This document shows positions 16,469 to 24,854 of a DNA stretch of 57,453 nt, in pieces. Origin of the DNA: Paraherbaspirillum soli (lineage in GTDB: Bacteria > Pseudomonadota > Gammaproteobacteria > Burkholderiales > Burkholderiaceae_D); the NCBI RefSeq assembly GCF_042654985.1, contig NZ_JBHSMT010000006.1, positions 1 through 57,453 of the forward strand, read 5' to 3'. Within the stretch, counting starts at the first letter, position 1. Every line of letters starts with the position of its first letter. The position numbers and the translations under genes are program-made. The notes under the pieces were generated by a model. The model was not told the origin of the DNA, searched no databases, and was given only the letters and a program-made list of their open reading frames with translations.

Positions 16469-16891
16469 TTATTTTTTATCCGGCACGACAAGTTCTCGCC
16501 CCAGACCACCGTCCAGTACGCTACCGCTGGTCGTACCTTCGCCGTTGATGCGGCGCTGACACGCATCCTGGTCGGCCGCCGGCAGTGCATTGCAGCGAAT
16601 CAACGCATTTTGCTGATACGCAGCCGGGCCGTCATTGAGGCGCCCTCTTCTTGACTCTTGCAGCGCAGCCCCTGCCTCCCGCAGGCAAGTGGCGCGATCC
16701 TGGTTCGACTGACCGCTATTGCAGACGGCCACTTCGGCCCGGTAGCGCGCGTTCGCGTCTTGCACATTGCCGGCAGCCATCGCCACTGTTGCGGCCGTAC
16801 CGAACACGATAAACGTCAGCGCCGGCAACCAGGCTGCTGTGCGACTGACGTTGGCGAATGCTGAAACAAAACGAATCTGCTTGATTGGCAT
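16469..16891 (-). CDS. Small secreted cysteine-containing protein, unknown function
   Basis: A 140-residue protein I do not recognise beyond general features. A hydrophobic signal segment (LPALTFIVFGTAATVAMAAG) precedes a mature part with four cysteines (AVCNSG, TCLREAG, IRCNALP, ACQRRI), suggesting disulphides in the periplasm. The ATG at 16891 follows an excellent GGAGG site. It converges with cynR, with 24 bases between the stops. Confidence 0.75.
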   Translation of the reverse strand: MPIKQIRFVSAFANVSRTAAWLPALTFIVFGTAATVAMAAGNVQDANARYRAEVAVCNSGQSNQDRATCLREAGAALQESRRGRLNDGPAAYQQNALIRCNALPAADQDACQRRINGEGTTSGSVLDGGLGRELVVPDKK

Positions 16892-17176
16892 GATGACCTC
16901 CGATTTAAAAACCAAATTTATCAAGCGAAATGCCTGCCGTATGTGCGCTATCGAACTTTGTCAGCATCCGGTTGTAGCCGGGACAGGTCTGGAAATGAAA
17001 ATGGCCGCGCTCTTTTAGAGCGCAGCCATTTTTCAAATTGCAAGAATGCTTCGCCGCAAGGTCAATCTCCAGCACGCTGAGTAGGACAGCTGCCGCCTAT
17101 GTCTTCCAACGCACAGACCGGCGCCAGTTTTCGGGTTTAGATATCTACTCCAAGCTAACCATGACAGGAGACTCAA

Positions 17177-17236
17177 ATGTATATCGGCATAGGTACCGTT
17201 GTCCTCATCCTTATTTTGTTTCTCATTTTGAGATGA
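17177..17236 (+). CDS. 19-residue single-span membrane peptide
   Basis: A very short frame, MYIGIGTVVLILILFLILR, is almost entirely one transmembrane helix ending in arginine. It has a good ribosome binding site (AGGAG, 6 bases before ATG). Peptides of this kind are common near stress genes in betaproteobacteria. The short length makes the call uncertain. Confidence 0.55.
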   Translation: MYIGIGTVVLILILFLILR

Positions 17237-17530
17237 TCGCATCACAGATTTTCTAGGGAAAATTTCACGAGATCGCGCAAATGGACCGCAAAGAATAAAA
17301 ACAAAAATACAAGCGCCCGGTGGGAGCATGGGGTCTATTTGCCGAATCGTTCAATAGGAAAACGTGCGGCAAACGAAAATAAGCCTCATTGCTGAGCGCT
17401 GGTTAAATTTCGACGCCAGCCTAAGGATTTGTCTTAGATCGATCACATTCTTGAGACAGCAATTACCCAAGGGTTTCGACGACATTTCATAAATCGCCTT
17501 ACCGGTTTTTCGCGAGGCGTGAATCTGTAT
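17237..17530. other. Gap without recognised genes
   Basis: About 290 bases, AT-richer than average. Only random short frames are present, and I see no clear promoter, terminator or repeat. Confidence 0.4.
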
Positions 17531-17974
17531 TTAAATGCCGAGTGCTTTGTCCAGTGCCGCTATTGCCTTATCAACATGACCTTCCTGGCAATCATAGGCC
17601 GCCAATTGCCCCGCTTTGATCAATGTAATGCCTTCCGGCGTTTTCGCCATCCTGTCCAAAACACTGAAAGTCATCGCTCCGTCCTGATGAGGCAAACCTG
17701 TGATTTCGACAAAAAATACCTCGAATGCATCAACGCAATCTTCGTCAGAAAGTCCGACTGCCAAACCGCAAAATTTAACGAAGCCCTTGAAAAAAATCAT
17801 GATGTCGTTAACGTTTTCATGAAACATTTTTGGGGACATAGAGTGGACCGACATTCCAAAAATAGTGGCTGCATACTCGGCGACTCTGACGCAGTCTTTA
17901 TTCTTCTTCGGCGCCCCCTGTAAACCTCGTAACAAAGCACCCGCCAAATCACTCAACTCAGAGTGTTCATTCAT
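17531..17974 (-). CDS. Hypothetical protein, 147 residues
   Basis: I do not recognise the family. The protein is soluble and mostly helical by composition, with five or so cysteines (KDCVRV, KFCGLA, DEDCVDA, YDCQEG) and no signal peptide. AGGAG lies at a good distance before the ATG, and codon use fits a real gene. Neighbours are small stress-type genes, but nothing links it to them functionally. Confidence 0.65.
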   Translation of the reverse strand: MNEHSELSDLAGALLRGLQGAPKKNKDCVRVAEYAATIFGMSVHSMSPKMFHENVNDIMIFFKGFVKFCGLAVGLSDEDCVDAFEVFFVEITGLPHQDGAMTFSVLDRMAKTPEGITLIKAGQLAAYDCQEGHVDKAIAALDKALGI

Positions 17975-18640
17975 CTCGTTCTCCTAGGGAATACACGCGT
18001 GTAGCTCATATCCGACTGCTTCAATGTTGAGTTCCAGGCGGGCGGCGGCCAGCGACAAAACTTTCACCGCGCGATCCCAAAATCCCGTCAACATCGTTGG
18101 CCAACCAGCTTGGATCGCAGGCAGCCGAGGAATTTTTGACCGTCCAAGAATTAGAAGCAGAATAATGATGATTGCAATGATTCCAATGCCAAAATTGTGT
18201 CGCTGAAAAAAGCTTAAAACGCGCGCCTGCCGACGTCTGTTCGCTATCGCACGCAGCAATGCCGCAATCGATCGCTAACGGAGATACGTTGACAAACGTC
18301 GCCCTTCCCATACATTGAAAATCATTGCTTGTCGTCATGACGACGATGGCAGGACCATTGCCATGGGCGGGATGCGGGAGTTTTCATATTCAGAAGCAAT
18401 GCACGATCCAGAATGCCGCAATGAAGCTGTACGTTCGTTAGCGCACAGAGCGCCGTCACATAGAGGAACAAAGTTCAATTGCTGCGTTGAGATCTCTCTC
18501 GCTTTGTACGGGACCAGCCATCGTCAACGCGGTATGAGGCGTCGACGGCGTACGCAGCGCAGCCCTTCACATGACTAGCCATTCCTTGGCATGCTGTCCG
18601 ATGTGAGTATCCAATACTTTCGTTAGCAAGAGGAGTCCAA

Positions 18641-18862
18641 ATGTACGCAGTCAAGATTACAGGGATCGTACTGATCGTGGCCGGCATCCTGGGATTGGTG
18701 TATGGCGGTTTCAGCTACACCAAGGAGACCCGTGAGGCCACGCTTGGGCCTTTCAGCCTGTCGGTAACGGAAAGGCAAACGGTCAACGTTCCAGTTTGGA
18801 TTGGCATCGGGGCGATAGCGATTGGTGGCACGCTCCTATTCTTTGGCAGCAAGAAGAATTAA
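18641..18862 (+). CDS. Small two-span membrane protein (DUF3185-like)
   Basis: A 73-residue membrane protein. One transmembrane helix (ITGIVLIVAGILGLVYGG) is followed by a polar middle segment and a second helix (VWIGIGAIAIGGTLLFFG) ending in a lysine-rich tail. This resembles small stress-associated DUF3185 proteins. The ribosome binding site GAGGAG is 7 bases upstream. Function unknown. The CsbD gene nearby suggests general stress. Confidence 0.75.
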   Translation: MYAVKITGIVLIVAGILGLVYGGFSYTKETREATLGPFSLSVTERQTVNVPVWIGIGAIAIGGTLLFFGSKKN

Positions 18863-19170
18863 TCGCCCTCAGCAATGTGCAGATTGCGAGCCACTACAAC
18901 CGATCGCCCCCTGGAACGAAGAAAATCAATCGTCGGCGTGGTATCCGATAAGCATCTGTGGATGCTGGATTGAGCAGATCTGCCCAGCGCGGTCGGCGAT
19001 TTTTGGCTCGAGGATTGAATCTATCGACATGTACTGCAAAGCCGACGAAGGCGAGGGCCAGCAAAAAAGAAGCCGCGCTGAGCGGCTTGAATAGGGTCTG
19101 CGTGACAGTCCAGATCAACGGATCAACAGCATCCGTTCTGCAAGACATGCATTCATGCGATTCAGGCTTA

Positions 19171-19353
19171 TCATTTGCCAGCAGCATCTTTGATGATTTC
19201 TTCTGCATCTCCAAGCGTTTTCTCAACTTTGCCCTCGACTTGCTTTTGCAAGCCTTTCGCTTGTTGTTCTTTGCTTCCAACCAGCTTCCCGGCGCCCTCT
19301 TGAATTTTGCCTGCGATTTCTTTGGAAACGCCTTTGACTTGGTCTTTGTTCAT
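19171..19353 (-). CDS. CsbD-family stress protein
   Basis: A 60-residue hydrophilic CsbD-like protein: MNKDQVKGVSKEIAGKIQEG, then QAKGLQKQVEGKVEKTLGDA. CsbD proteins are strongly induced in general stress, but their molecular role is not known. A strong AAGGAG site precedes the ATG. About 110 bases upstream lies a 25-residue membrane peptide on the same strand, possibly co-regulated. Confidence 0.92.
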   Translation of the reverse strand: MNKDQVKGVSKEIAGKIQEGAGKLVGSKEQQAKGLQKQVEGKVEKTLGDAEEIIKDAAGK

Positions 19354-19463
19354 GATCGAATCTCCTTCAGTTGATAGACATACCTAATCTGCTGTTTTTC
19401 TCGACGAGAATTTTTTAACAGCACTGCAAAAAATCTGGGAACTTGGTACGTACAGGTAATCGA

Positions 19464-19541
19464 CTAGTGCACGAACAAATAGATCACGACCAACACCACT
19501 AGCGGTACACCCAAAATCCATCCCAACAAATATTTACCCAC
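19464..19541 (-). CDS. 25-residue membrane peptide
   Basis: A short minus-strand frame starts at GTG and encodes MGKYLLGWILGVPLVVLVVI followed by YLFVH. It forms a single transmembrane helix with the GWxxGVPxVVLVxIY pattern seen in small conserved proteobacterial peptides. A strong AAAGGAGA site precedes it. It lies upstream of csbD on the same strand. Confidence 0.65.
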   Translation of the reverse strand: MGKYLLGWILGVPLVVLVVIYLFVH

Positions 19542-19943
19542 GACGACTCTCCTTTTGAACATTGAGTGCGCGCGTAATAAATCAGTCTTACGACGGAGAA
19601 CTTGCCAGGTGTTCTACAGGAAAACGATTCGAGGTTCGTTGATTTGACCAAACCTTAACGATGGGATCCCTATGCCGATATCAACGAAACAGTGACCGCA
19701 GTGTAGGAACCGAGGATTGGATTTCGCGGAACGCGCCTCTCAATAGGTGATGTTATAAGACGTATTTTTTGCGGGATCGGTTCGCTGACGCACATAGCGT
19801 CATCTTTAACTCGCGATTGCGGTAACGCCAGTGAGCAAAATACTTCCATGTGCGGCATCGCGCATGGGTTTCTTTAACCCCCTATAGCGGGATCTGTTCG
19901 TTGCCGGACATTGAGCGTCGTTGTGTTTTACCGGCCGTCATTC
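19542..19943. other. Gap without recognised genes
   Basis: About 400 bases between the membrane peptide and the RHH regulator's promoter. No credible gene or hairpin was seen. The frames present are short and lack ribosome binding sites. Confidence 0.4.
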
Positions 19944-19999
19944 TTGACAATCATCCGACCCAAGCTAAACTACCATCCATATAGATGGTATATGGATGG
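19944..19999 (+). promoter_or_regulatory. Promoter with palindromic operator before the RHH gene
   Basis: TTGACA (19944-19949), a 16-bp spacer and TAAACT (19966-19971) form a sigma-70-like promoter. Immediately after, at the expected start site, lies a perfect inverted repeat: CCATCCATATA, 5-bp spacer, TATATGGATGG (19973-19999). It ends 25 bases before the ATG of a ribbon-helix-helix protein, the standard place for an autoregulatory operator. Confidence 0.72.
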
Positions 20000-20024
20000 C
20001 TTGTGGAGTCTAAATGGAGGCAAT

Positions 20025-20438
20025 ATGAGCGTGCATGAAATTCGGCCCAAGCTCAGCGAAAGCGAGAAGATCACCATTAATCTGGGATTAATTGATCTTG
20101 GGCAAATTGATTTATTGATACAGGAGGGCTTTTACTCCAATCGTACCGACCTGATCCGCACGGCGATTCGCAATCAGTTGAGCACCCATGCCGATGTAGT
20201 CATGCAAACGGTGGCGCGCAAGAGTCTGGTGCTCGGCTTGCAACACTATGCGCGTGCCGATCTTGAGGCCGTACAAGCCGCAGGACAGCGCTTGCAAATT
20301 CAGGTATTGGGCTTGGCCAGCATAGCCACCGATGTATCCCCGGAACTCGCGCTGGCGACGATCGATTCCGTGACGGTGCTGGGCGCATTACATGCAACTG
20401 CGGCAGTTAAAGCCGCGCTGGCTGGACGCATTCGTTAG
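20025..20438 (+). CDS. Ribbon-helix-helix (CopG-like) regulator
   Basis: A 137-residue protein. The N-terminal part is a ribbon-helix-helix fold: the strand KITINLGLIDLGQIDLLI, then GFYSNRTDLIRTAIRNQL, as in CopG/NikR-type regulators. The C-terminal half is a helical extension without a recognised domain. The ATG at 20025 has GGAGG upstream. It is followed after 65 bases by a PHB depolymerase-like gene on the same strand, so it may regulate itself and that gene. No partner toxin is visible. Confidence 0.8.
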   Translation: MSVHEIRPKLSESEKITINLGLIDLGQIDLLIQEGFYSNRTDLIRTAIRNQLSTHADVVMQTVARKSLVLGLQHYARADLEAVQAAGQRLQIQVLGLASIATDVSPELALATIDSVTVLGALHATAAVKAALAGRIR

Positions 20439-20503
20439 GTGAAAAGTTGTCCTTGGTCGCCGATGGCCGCACCTTCCGGCGGCAATTGAAAGGATGGTTC
20501 CCA

Positions 20504-21832
20504 ATGAAATTCGATGAAAAAATGTTCGCGAATATGCGCGAAGCCATGCAAAAAATTCTGACAAGCGGGCCGATGGCAGCGACTGTCGCAATTCAGCAGG
20601 CGCTGCAAAAAGGTGTCGGCCACGATGCCTGGGACACGCCCCAGCCGCGCCCGCTGCGCGATATCAATCCCGTCCCAGAGACAGAACTGACCGAGGTCGG
20701 CAATCTCGCGCTGAAAAATGATTTTGTCTCCGGATTATTGGCGCAGCTGGGCATTCCATCCCATCTTGAAGGCGGACAATTTGTTCAGCCAGAATTTGCC
20801 TCGCCCGAATTTCTGACGCCATCGTTGCGGCCCCAGCTACCGCAACAGGTAGCAACAGATGCCGGCAGCCCAGGCCGCTTTATCGCCGCTTCCTATTCCA
20901 ACCGGGCCGGCAGCCGCGCTTACAAATTGTATATTCCGAGCTGCCATCACGGCCAGGCGTTGCCATTGATGGTAATGCTGCATGGCTGTACGCAAAATCC
21001 CGACAACTTTGCCGCCGGCACCCGGATGAACGCGATCGCCGAAGAACAACGATGCTTCGTCGCCTATCCGGCACAAGCACAGTCGGCCAACAGTTCCAAG
21101 TGCTGGAACTGGTTCAAGGCCATCGACCAGCAGCGCGACCAGGGCGAGCCCTCGATCATCGCCGGCATCACGCGCCAGATCATCGACACACAGAATATCG
21201 ACACCAGCCAGGTCTATATTGCCGGCATGTCGGCCGGCGGCGCCATGGCCGTCGTCATGGGGACGCTCTATCCCGATCTGTATGCGGCGGTCGGCGTCCA
21301 TTCCGGTTTGCCCTATGCCTCGGCGCATGACTTGCCGTCGGCACTGGCGGCAATGAGAGATGGCGCACCAGGCCAGCCGCCGCGCAACGGATCGTCGGCT
21401 GCCGCCAGCACCCGCTTGAATGCGATCCCGATCATCGTATTTCATGGCGATAGTGATACCACGGTCCATCCGCGCAATGGCGAAAAGGTGATAGCGCAAA
21501 GCGCGCCGCAAACCGCGCACCAGAGGCTGCGCCATCAAGACCCACCCGCGGCCTCCGCGGCAACGCCGCTGAAACCCGCGCCAAGCGTGCGGCGCGGCAA
21601 AATTCCAAACGGACACGCCTACACCCAAACCACGCACCACAATGCCGAAGGACAGGCCGTTGCCGAACATTGGCTGATCCATGGCGCCGCCCATGCCTGG
21701 TCAGGCGGCAGCCAGCGCGGCAGTTATACCGATGCAAAAGGTCCGGACGCGAGCAGGGAGATGATCCGGTTTTTCTACACCCAGGTGAAGAAGCCTGCTT
21801 TGGATCGCTCCGGAACAGCACTGACGCCTTGA
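20504..21832 (+). CDS. PHB depolymerase-family esterase
   Basis: A 442-residue alpha/beta hydrolase of the PHB depolymerase esterase family (LpqC/type-2 catalytic domain). The catalytic triad is readable: S243 in YIAGMSAGGAM, aspartate in FHGDSDTTVH, and H397 in HGAAHAWSGG. The oxyanion region is VMLHGCTQNPDNFA. The first 120 residues are a helical, phasin-like region (MREAMQKILTSGP) without a signal peptide, so it may act on intracellular granules or be a general esterase. I chose the ATG at 20504 with GGATGG upstream. Confidence 0.85.
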   Translation: MKFDEKMFANMREAMQKILTSGPMAATVAIQQALQKGVGHDAWDTPQPRPLRDINPVPETELTEVGNLALKNDFVSGLLAQLGIPSHLEGGQFVQPEFASPEFLTPSLRPQLPQQVATDAGSPGRFIAASYSNRAGSRAYKLYIPSCHHGQALPLMVMLHGCTQNPDNFAAGTRMNAIAEEQRCFVAYPAQAQSANSSKCWNWFKAIDQQRDQGEPSIIAGITRQIIDTQNIDTSQVYIAGMSAGGAMAVVMGTLYPDLYAAVGVHSGLPYASAHDLPSALAAMRDGAPGQPPRNGSSAAASTRLNAIPIIVFHGDSDTTVHPRNGEKVIAQSAPQTAHQRLRHQDPPAASAATPLKPAPSVRRGKIPNGHAYTQTTHHNAEGQAVAEHWLIHGAAHAWSGGSQRGSYTDAKGPDASREMIRFFYTQVKKPALDRSGTALTP

Positions 21833-21890
21833 GCACGCCCCCCGCTCACTCCGGGCATCCCAATTTGAACGTCAACCAATGTTAGCGTCC

Positions 21891-22066
21891 CGTAAGTTTC
21901 AAGCAAGTCCCGCGTAAGGTTTCCTTCGCACACTCCACTCCAGTACAAAGGGGGCAAAGCGGATTTGCCCACCGATATTAATAATCGAGGAGACAGGCAA
22001 TGGCGACCAACCAAGCATGGCGACAGCACAACCAGCCGGGCGCGGTCTTACACCCGAGGAACGCAA
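21891..22066 (+). repeat. Direct repeat, left copy of the MFS leader and 5' end
   Basis: About 176 bases nearly identical to 24855-25156 (once the MITE in that copy is removed). It covers the transporter's upstream region, its ribosome binding site and the first coding bases. Here a 4-base deletion and further changes leave only a fossil reading MATAQPAGRGLTPEERK from the internal ATG at 22015 before a stop. The repeat begins 58 bases after the PHB depolymerase stop. Confidence 0.85.
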
Positions 22067-22068
22067 AG

Positions 22069-22584
22069 ATGCAAAACTCAAACATTCATAGCGACCTTCT
22101 AGCCTCCAGGGATCTTGTTTATTACCCTGGCGGCTTCGAATGTTCGGAACCACGAATGGAAGCGGAAAGCGCCGAATATGGCGCTTATGTCTTCGAATTA
22201 AATGGCAGCGCCATCAGGTTTCGCGTCGCCAAAATCACGCCAACCAAGGTCGGACAATTCGTGACTCTATGGAAAAGAATCGGGACCGGCCCGATCCAGC
22301 CTTACGACCTGTCGGACCCGGTCGATTTTTTCATTGTCAGCGTCCGCCAGGACGATCATTTTGGACAGTTCGTATTTCCGAAATCCGTTCTATGCGAGCA
22401 GGATATCGTTTCAAAGAATGGCGCCGGCGGGAAGCGCGCAATACGGGTTTATCCTCCGTGGGATCGGACGACCAGTCGGCAAGCCCAAAAAACGCAAAGT
22501 TGGCAACTGAAGTATTTTTTGCAAATACCGCAAAACGAGCCGGTAGATTGCGTTCGATCTCGCATGCTCTATAGCCAGGCGTAA
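22069..22584 (+). CDS. MepB-family protein
   Basis: A 171-residue protein of the MepB family, named for the gene next to the Staphylococcus multidrug pump mepA. Its biochemical function is unknown. Family motifs are clear: AEYGAYVFELNG, RFRVAKITPTKVGQFVTLWK, HFGQFVFPKSVLCEQ and RVYPPWDRTTSRQAQKTQSW. The start at 22069 uses GAGGAA lying inside the transporter-gene fossil. An earlier ATG at 22000, also with a good site, would add 23 residues translated from that fossil in another frame. The gene therefore sits under borrowed expression signals. Confidence 0.82.
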   Translation: MQNSNIHSDLLASRDLVYYPGGFECSEPRMEAESAEYGAYVFELNGSAIRFRVAKITPTKVGQFVTLWKRIGTGPIQPYDLSDPVDFFIVSVRQDDHFGQFVFPKSVLCEQDIVSKNGAGGKRAIRVYPPWDRTTSRQAQKTQSWQLKYFLQIPQNEPVDCVRSRMLYSQA

Positions 22585-22786
22585 GGCACTGCTTCTACGG
22601 TGGCTGTTTCGTCCGAATAAAGACTTGAATGGCACTCCAATTAAATCAAAGACTTACGATTCCGGATTGGGCAGGCAACACGACTCGGAATCTTGAACAT
22701 CATGGAAAACCGGTCGGTTTTGCTTACACTGAAACAATATATTCTTGAATAGACTCGTCGGCTTATCAGCCTTTCCACTCTGAGAT
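22585..22786. other. Gap, remnant DNA
   Basis: This 200-base stretch has no intact gene. It contains TTCGTCCGAATAAAGACTTG (22608-22627), which recurs inverted near 24791-24810 at the broken end of the SRAP gene, indicating a rearrangement. Confidence 0.5.
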
Positions 22787-23200
22787 CTAAGAGCAGAGGC
22801 TATCCACGCCCCCCGATAAAAGCGATACACAGTCAGCATCGTACGTAGCAGGAGCGGTGGACTGAGGCAGCGACTCGCCACCGGGCAAAACGTTGATGGT
22901 CCAGAAATCCCCCGTTAAAAAACGCAGCATCTCCTGCAGAGCATTACGTTGCACGACCCATGGCACAGGGTCATGGAGATGAACGTCCAGTTCAATGATC
23001 CGAGTCCACCCGCCAGGACTTCCGGCTCTCAAACACTTTCTGCCTAATCTCTTGGTATGTTAAGAATGCCTTGCCAAAACTGAACCGACCTGAAATCCAA
23101 GTCAGGGCAGTGATGGAACCATCTACGTGTCATTCGCCACATAAAGGGTATGTTTGCCATTCCTATCAATTTCAATTCGAGGCCGAACGCGGATGTTGCC
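22787..23200 (-). pseudogene. QatC/QueC-like PP-loop gene remnant
   Basis: Three minus-strand segments in different frames join into one plausible N-terminal region: RPRIEIDRNGKHTLYVAND, then ITALTWISGRFSFGKAF through VFESRKSWRVDSD, then ELDVHLHDPVPWVVQRNALQ through the ATP-binding PP-loop LLSGGVDSL, followed at once by a stop. Two frameshifts and the missing C-terminal half mark a pseudogene. The layout resembles the QueC-like QatC protein of the Qat anti-phage system. I see no qatA, qatB or qatD nearby. The assignment is by motif and is uncertain. Confidence 0.5.
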
Positions 23201-23558
23201 GCAGCAACTGCCAGCAATGCGGTAACGCCTGCCAAGCAGGCCGATACATTCGACGTTACGGGCGTGGCTGAATTTAATCGGTCGGCCAGTATGCGCCATC
23301 GGCGGTATGTTCGTCATGCCGGATTGTCGTTGCAGCCGCGCCGCTTAGTATTTGTACCGCTCAGATGATTGATGCCTTCGGCGCAAAATTCCAACTGTGC
23401 CGCTCATGTTGGCGATGTCGATGATCTTCACGCCGCGGATATGGAGCCGATATAGGCTAATTTATAACATTTTAGGAGGCAAGGGTATTCGGTAATGAGC
23501 GTTCCGGCCGAGCACCTACCCCTAAATATTTGCATACTTATTTATTGAAAGTGGTTTT
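23201..23558. other. Gap before the AT-rich gene
   Basis: Around 350 bases without a recognisable gene. The last 100 bases are AT-rich and probably carry the promoter of the gene at 23559. No hrp-type box could be confirmed. Confidence 0.35.
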
Positions 23559-24122
23559 ATGCACAAAGTTAACATTGGTTCCTCCAGCCCTCCATTGCCT
23601 GTTCACGGTAACGAACAGTCCTCCCCTAAAGTTCCTGATTCGTCTGGTCAATTAAATAATCAAACGCGAACAGAACAACCTGCGGACGCCAAAGCTAAAG
23701 CGGCAGCGGCGCGAGCAAGAGCGATGGCTGCTATGGCTCGACAACAAACAGAGTTCAAGGCAGACTCGGGAGAGGATTCCGCATCCGAAGTGGAAGAAAC
23801 GGCAAAAATATCCGAGAGTAAATCGTCTGCACCTCCTATTCAGATGAGTGTCAAGACAATTTATAACAATTGGCAATCATCACAAAAAAATGACAATATT
23901 AGACGTGATAGTGTTGATTATCACAAAGAACAATTGCAAAACAACAAGGAATCTGTCAAGCCGATAATTTTACAATCGTTTGAGGACGAAGGTGGACAGA
24001 CTAAGATTCGAACTTTAGATGGCCGGCATCGACTTACTGCTGCACATGAGTTAGAGCTAAAGACAATTCCCGTACACGATAACGAAATTGCCAGACAGGT
24101 AGCTGACATATTTGGGGCGTAA
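23559..24122 (+). CDS. AT-rich gene with ParB/Srx-like motif, unknown function
   Basis: A 187-residue protein from DNA markedly richer in A/T than its surroundings. The first 100 residues are disordered and rich in Ser, Pro, Gln and Ala (SSSPPLPVHGNEQSSPK, then an alanine/arginine-rich helix). The second half resembles a ParB/sulfiredoxin-like nuclease fold: VKPIILQSFEDEGGQTKIRT and DGRHRLTAAHELELKTIPV. This combination is seen in some type III secretion effectors, but also in phage or plasmid ParB-like proteins. No secretion genes are in the window. A hairpin (CCACGTTC/GAACGTGa) follows the stop. Confidence 0.6.
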   Translation: MHKVNIGSSSPPLPVHGNEQSSPKVPDSSGQLNNQTRTEQPADAKAKAAAARARAMAAMARQQTEFKADSGEDSASEVEETAKISESKSSAPPIQMSVKTIYNNWQSSQKNDNIRRDSVDYHKEQLQNNKESVKPIILQSFEDEGGQTKIRTLDGRHRLTAAHELELKTIPVHDNEIARQVADIFGA

Positions 24123-24196
24123 ATGAACCACGTTCGTAGAACGTGATTCATTTATGCCCCCCCAGAGGGAGCACGAGTATCCATCGAAGGAATAAC

Positions 24197-24769
24197 TTAT
24201 GTTTCCAACGGTTCAATCATATGTGGGTCGCTGTGGCCGGCTTTATTGACTTCTGTTGATACCTTGAACCACTCGAAGTCATCCGCGCCAAGCGCCATTT
24301 GCCGAGCGATCTGTTCGGCTTGATCCGCGGATAAATCCGGATCCATCCAAAGTAGTGCATCTTCCGGCGCCAATACCACCGGCTGCCGGTCATGCACGTC
24401 AACCATGCCGCCCTCGGCCGCAGCCGTGACAATCACGAAACCGGAACCTTCGTGCATTTCCTTGCCTGGCCGGAAGTCGGTAATCGCCGCCATGAATACT
24501 GGCTCGTCGGATTTCAGCTTGATGTACCAGGGCTGCTTACGGCCTTTGTCGCCCGTCCACTCGAACCAACCGTCGGCCGGCACGATCGCGCGGCCCGACT
24601 TGAACATGCCGCGAAACATCGGACCGGTGGCCGCTTTCTCGATATGGGCATTAATCATCATCGGGATTTTTCGCTCGACCGCCCATTGCGGGTGGTAGCC
24701 CCACGGTACATTATCGAAACGATTCTTCCTATTCAAGACTTTATTGTTTGGGCCGTGCCTCCCATTCAA
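24197..24769 (-). pseudogene. 5'-truncated SRAP (YedK/HMCES-like) gene
   Basis: The 190-residue frame matches the SRAP family from PWGYHPQWAVERKIP onward (MMINAHIEKAATGPMFRGMF, IVPADGWFEWTGDKGRKQPW, GFVIVTAAAEGGMVDVHDRQ). SRAP proteins cross-link to abasic sites through the cysteine at position 2 and shield them. Here roughly the first 65 residues, including that cysteine, are missing. The first 20 or so codons derive from unrelated sequence near the duplicated transporter leader. It is probably non-functional, though the ligand-pocket asparagine, glutamate and histidine regions remain. Confidence 0.8.
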
Positions 24770-24854
24770 GTCTCTATTGTTCTGTTCAAGTCTTTATTCG
24801 GACGAAATAACAGTGTGACACGACGAATTACGATCAATTCTCCCGTCAGCTTGA

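Noticed and set aside
17984..18259. Minus-strand frame with a hydrophobic stretch (FGIGIIAIIIILLLILG)
   Set aside because: It starts at TTG without a ribosome binding site, and the part after the hydrophobic segment looks random. A decayed small membrane gene is possible but not supportable.
18315..18578. Plus-strand frame of 87 codons
   Set aside because: Basic, repetitive C-terminus typical of noncoding GC-rich DNA; no start signal.
20025..20438. Toxin-antitoxin pair with the RHH protein as antitoxin
   Set aside because: The following gene is a PHB depolymerase-like esterase, not a toxin, and the protein is larger than typical antitoxins.
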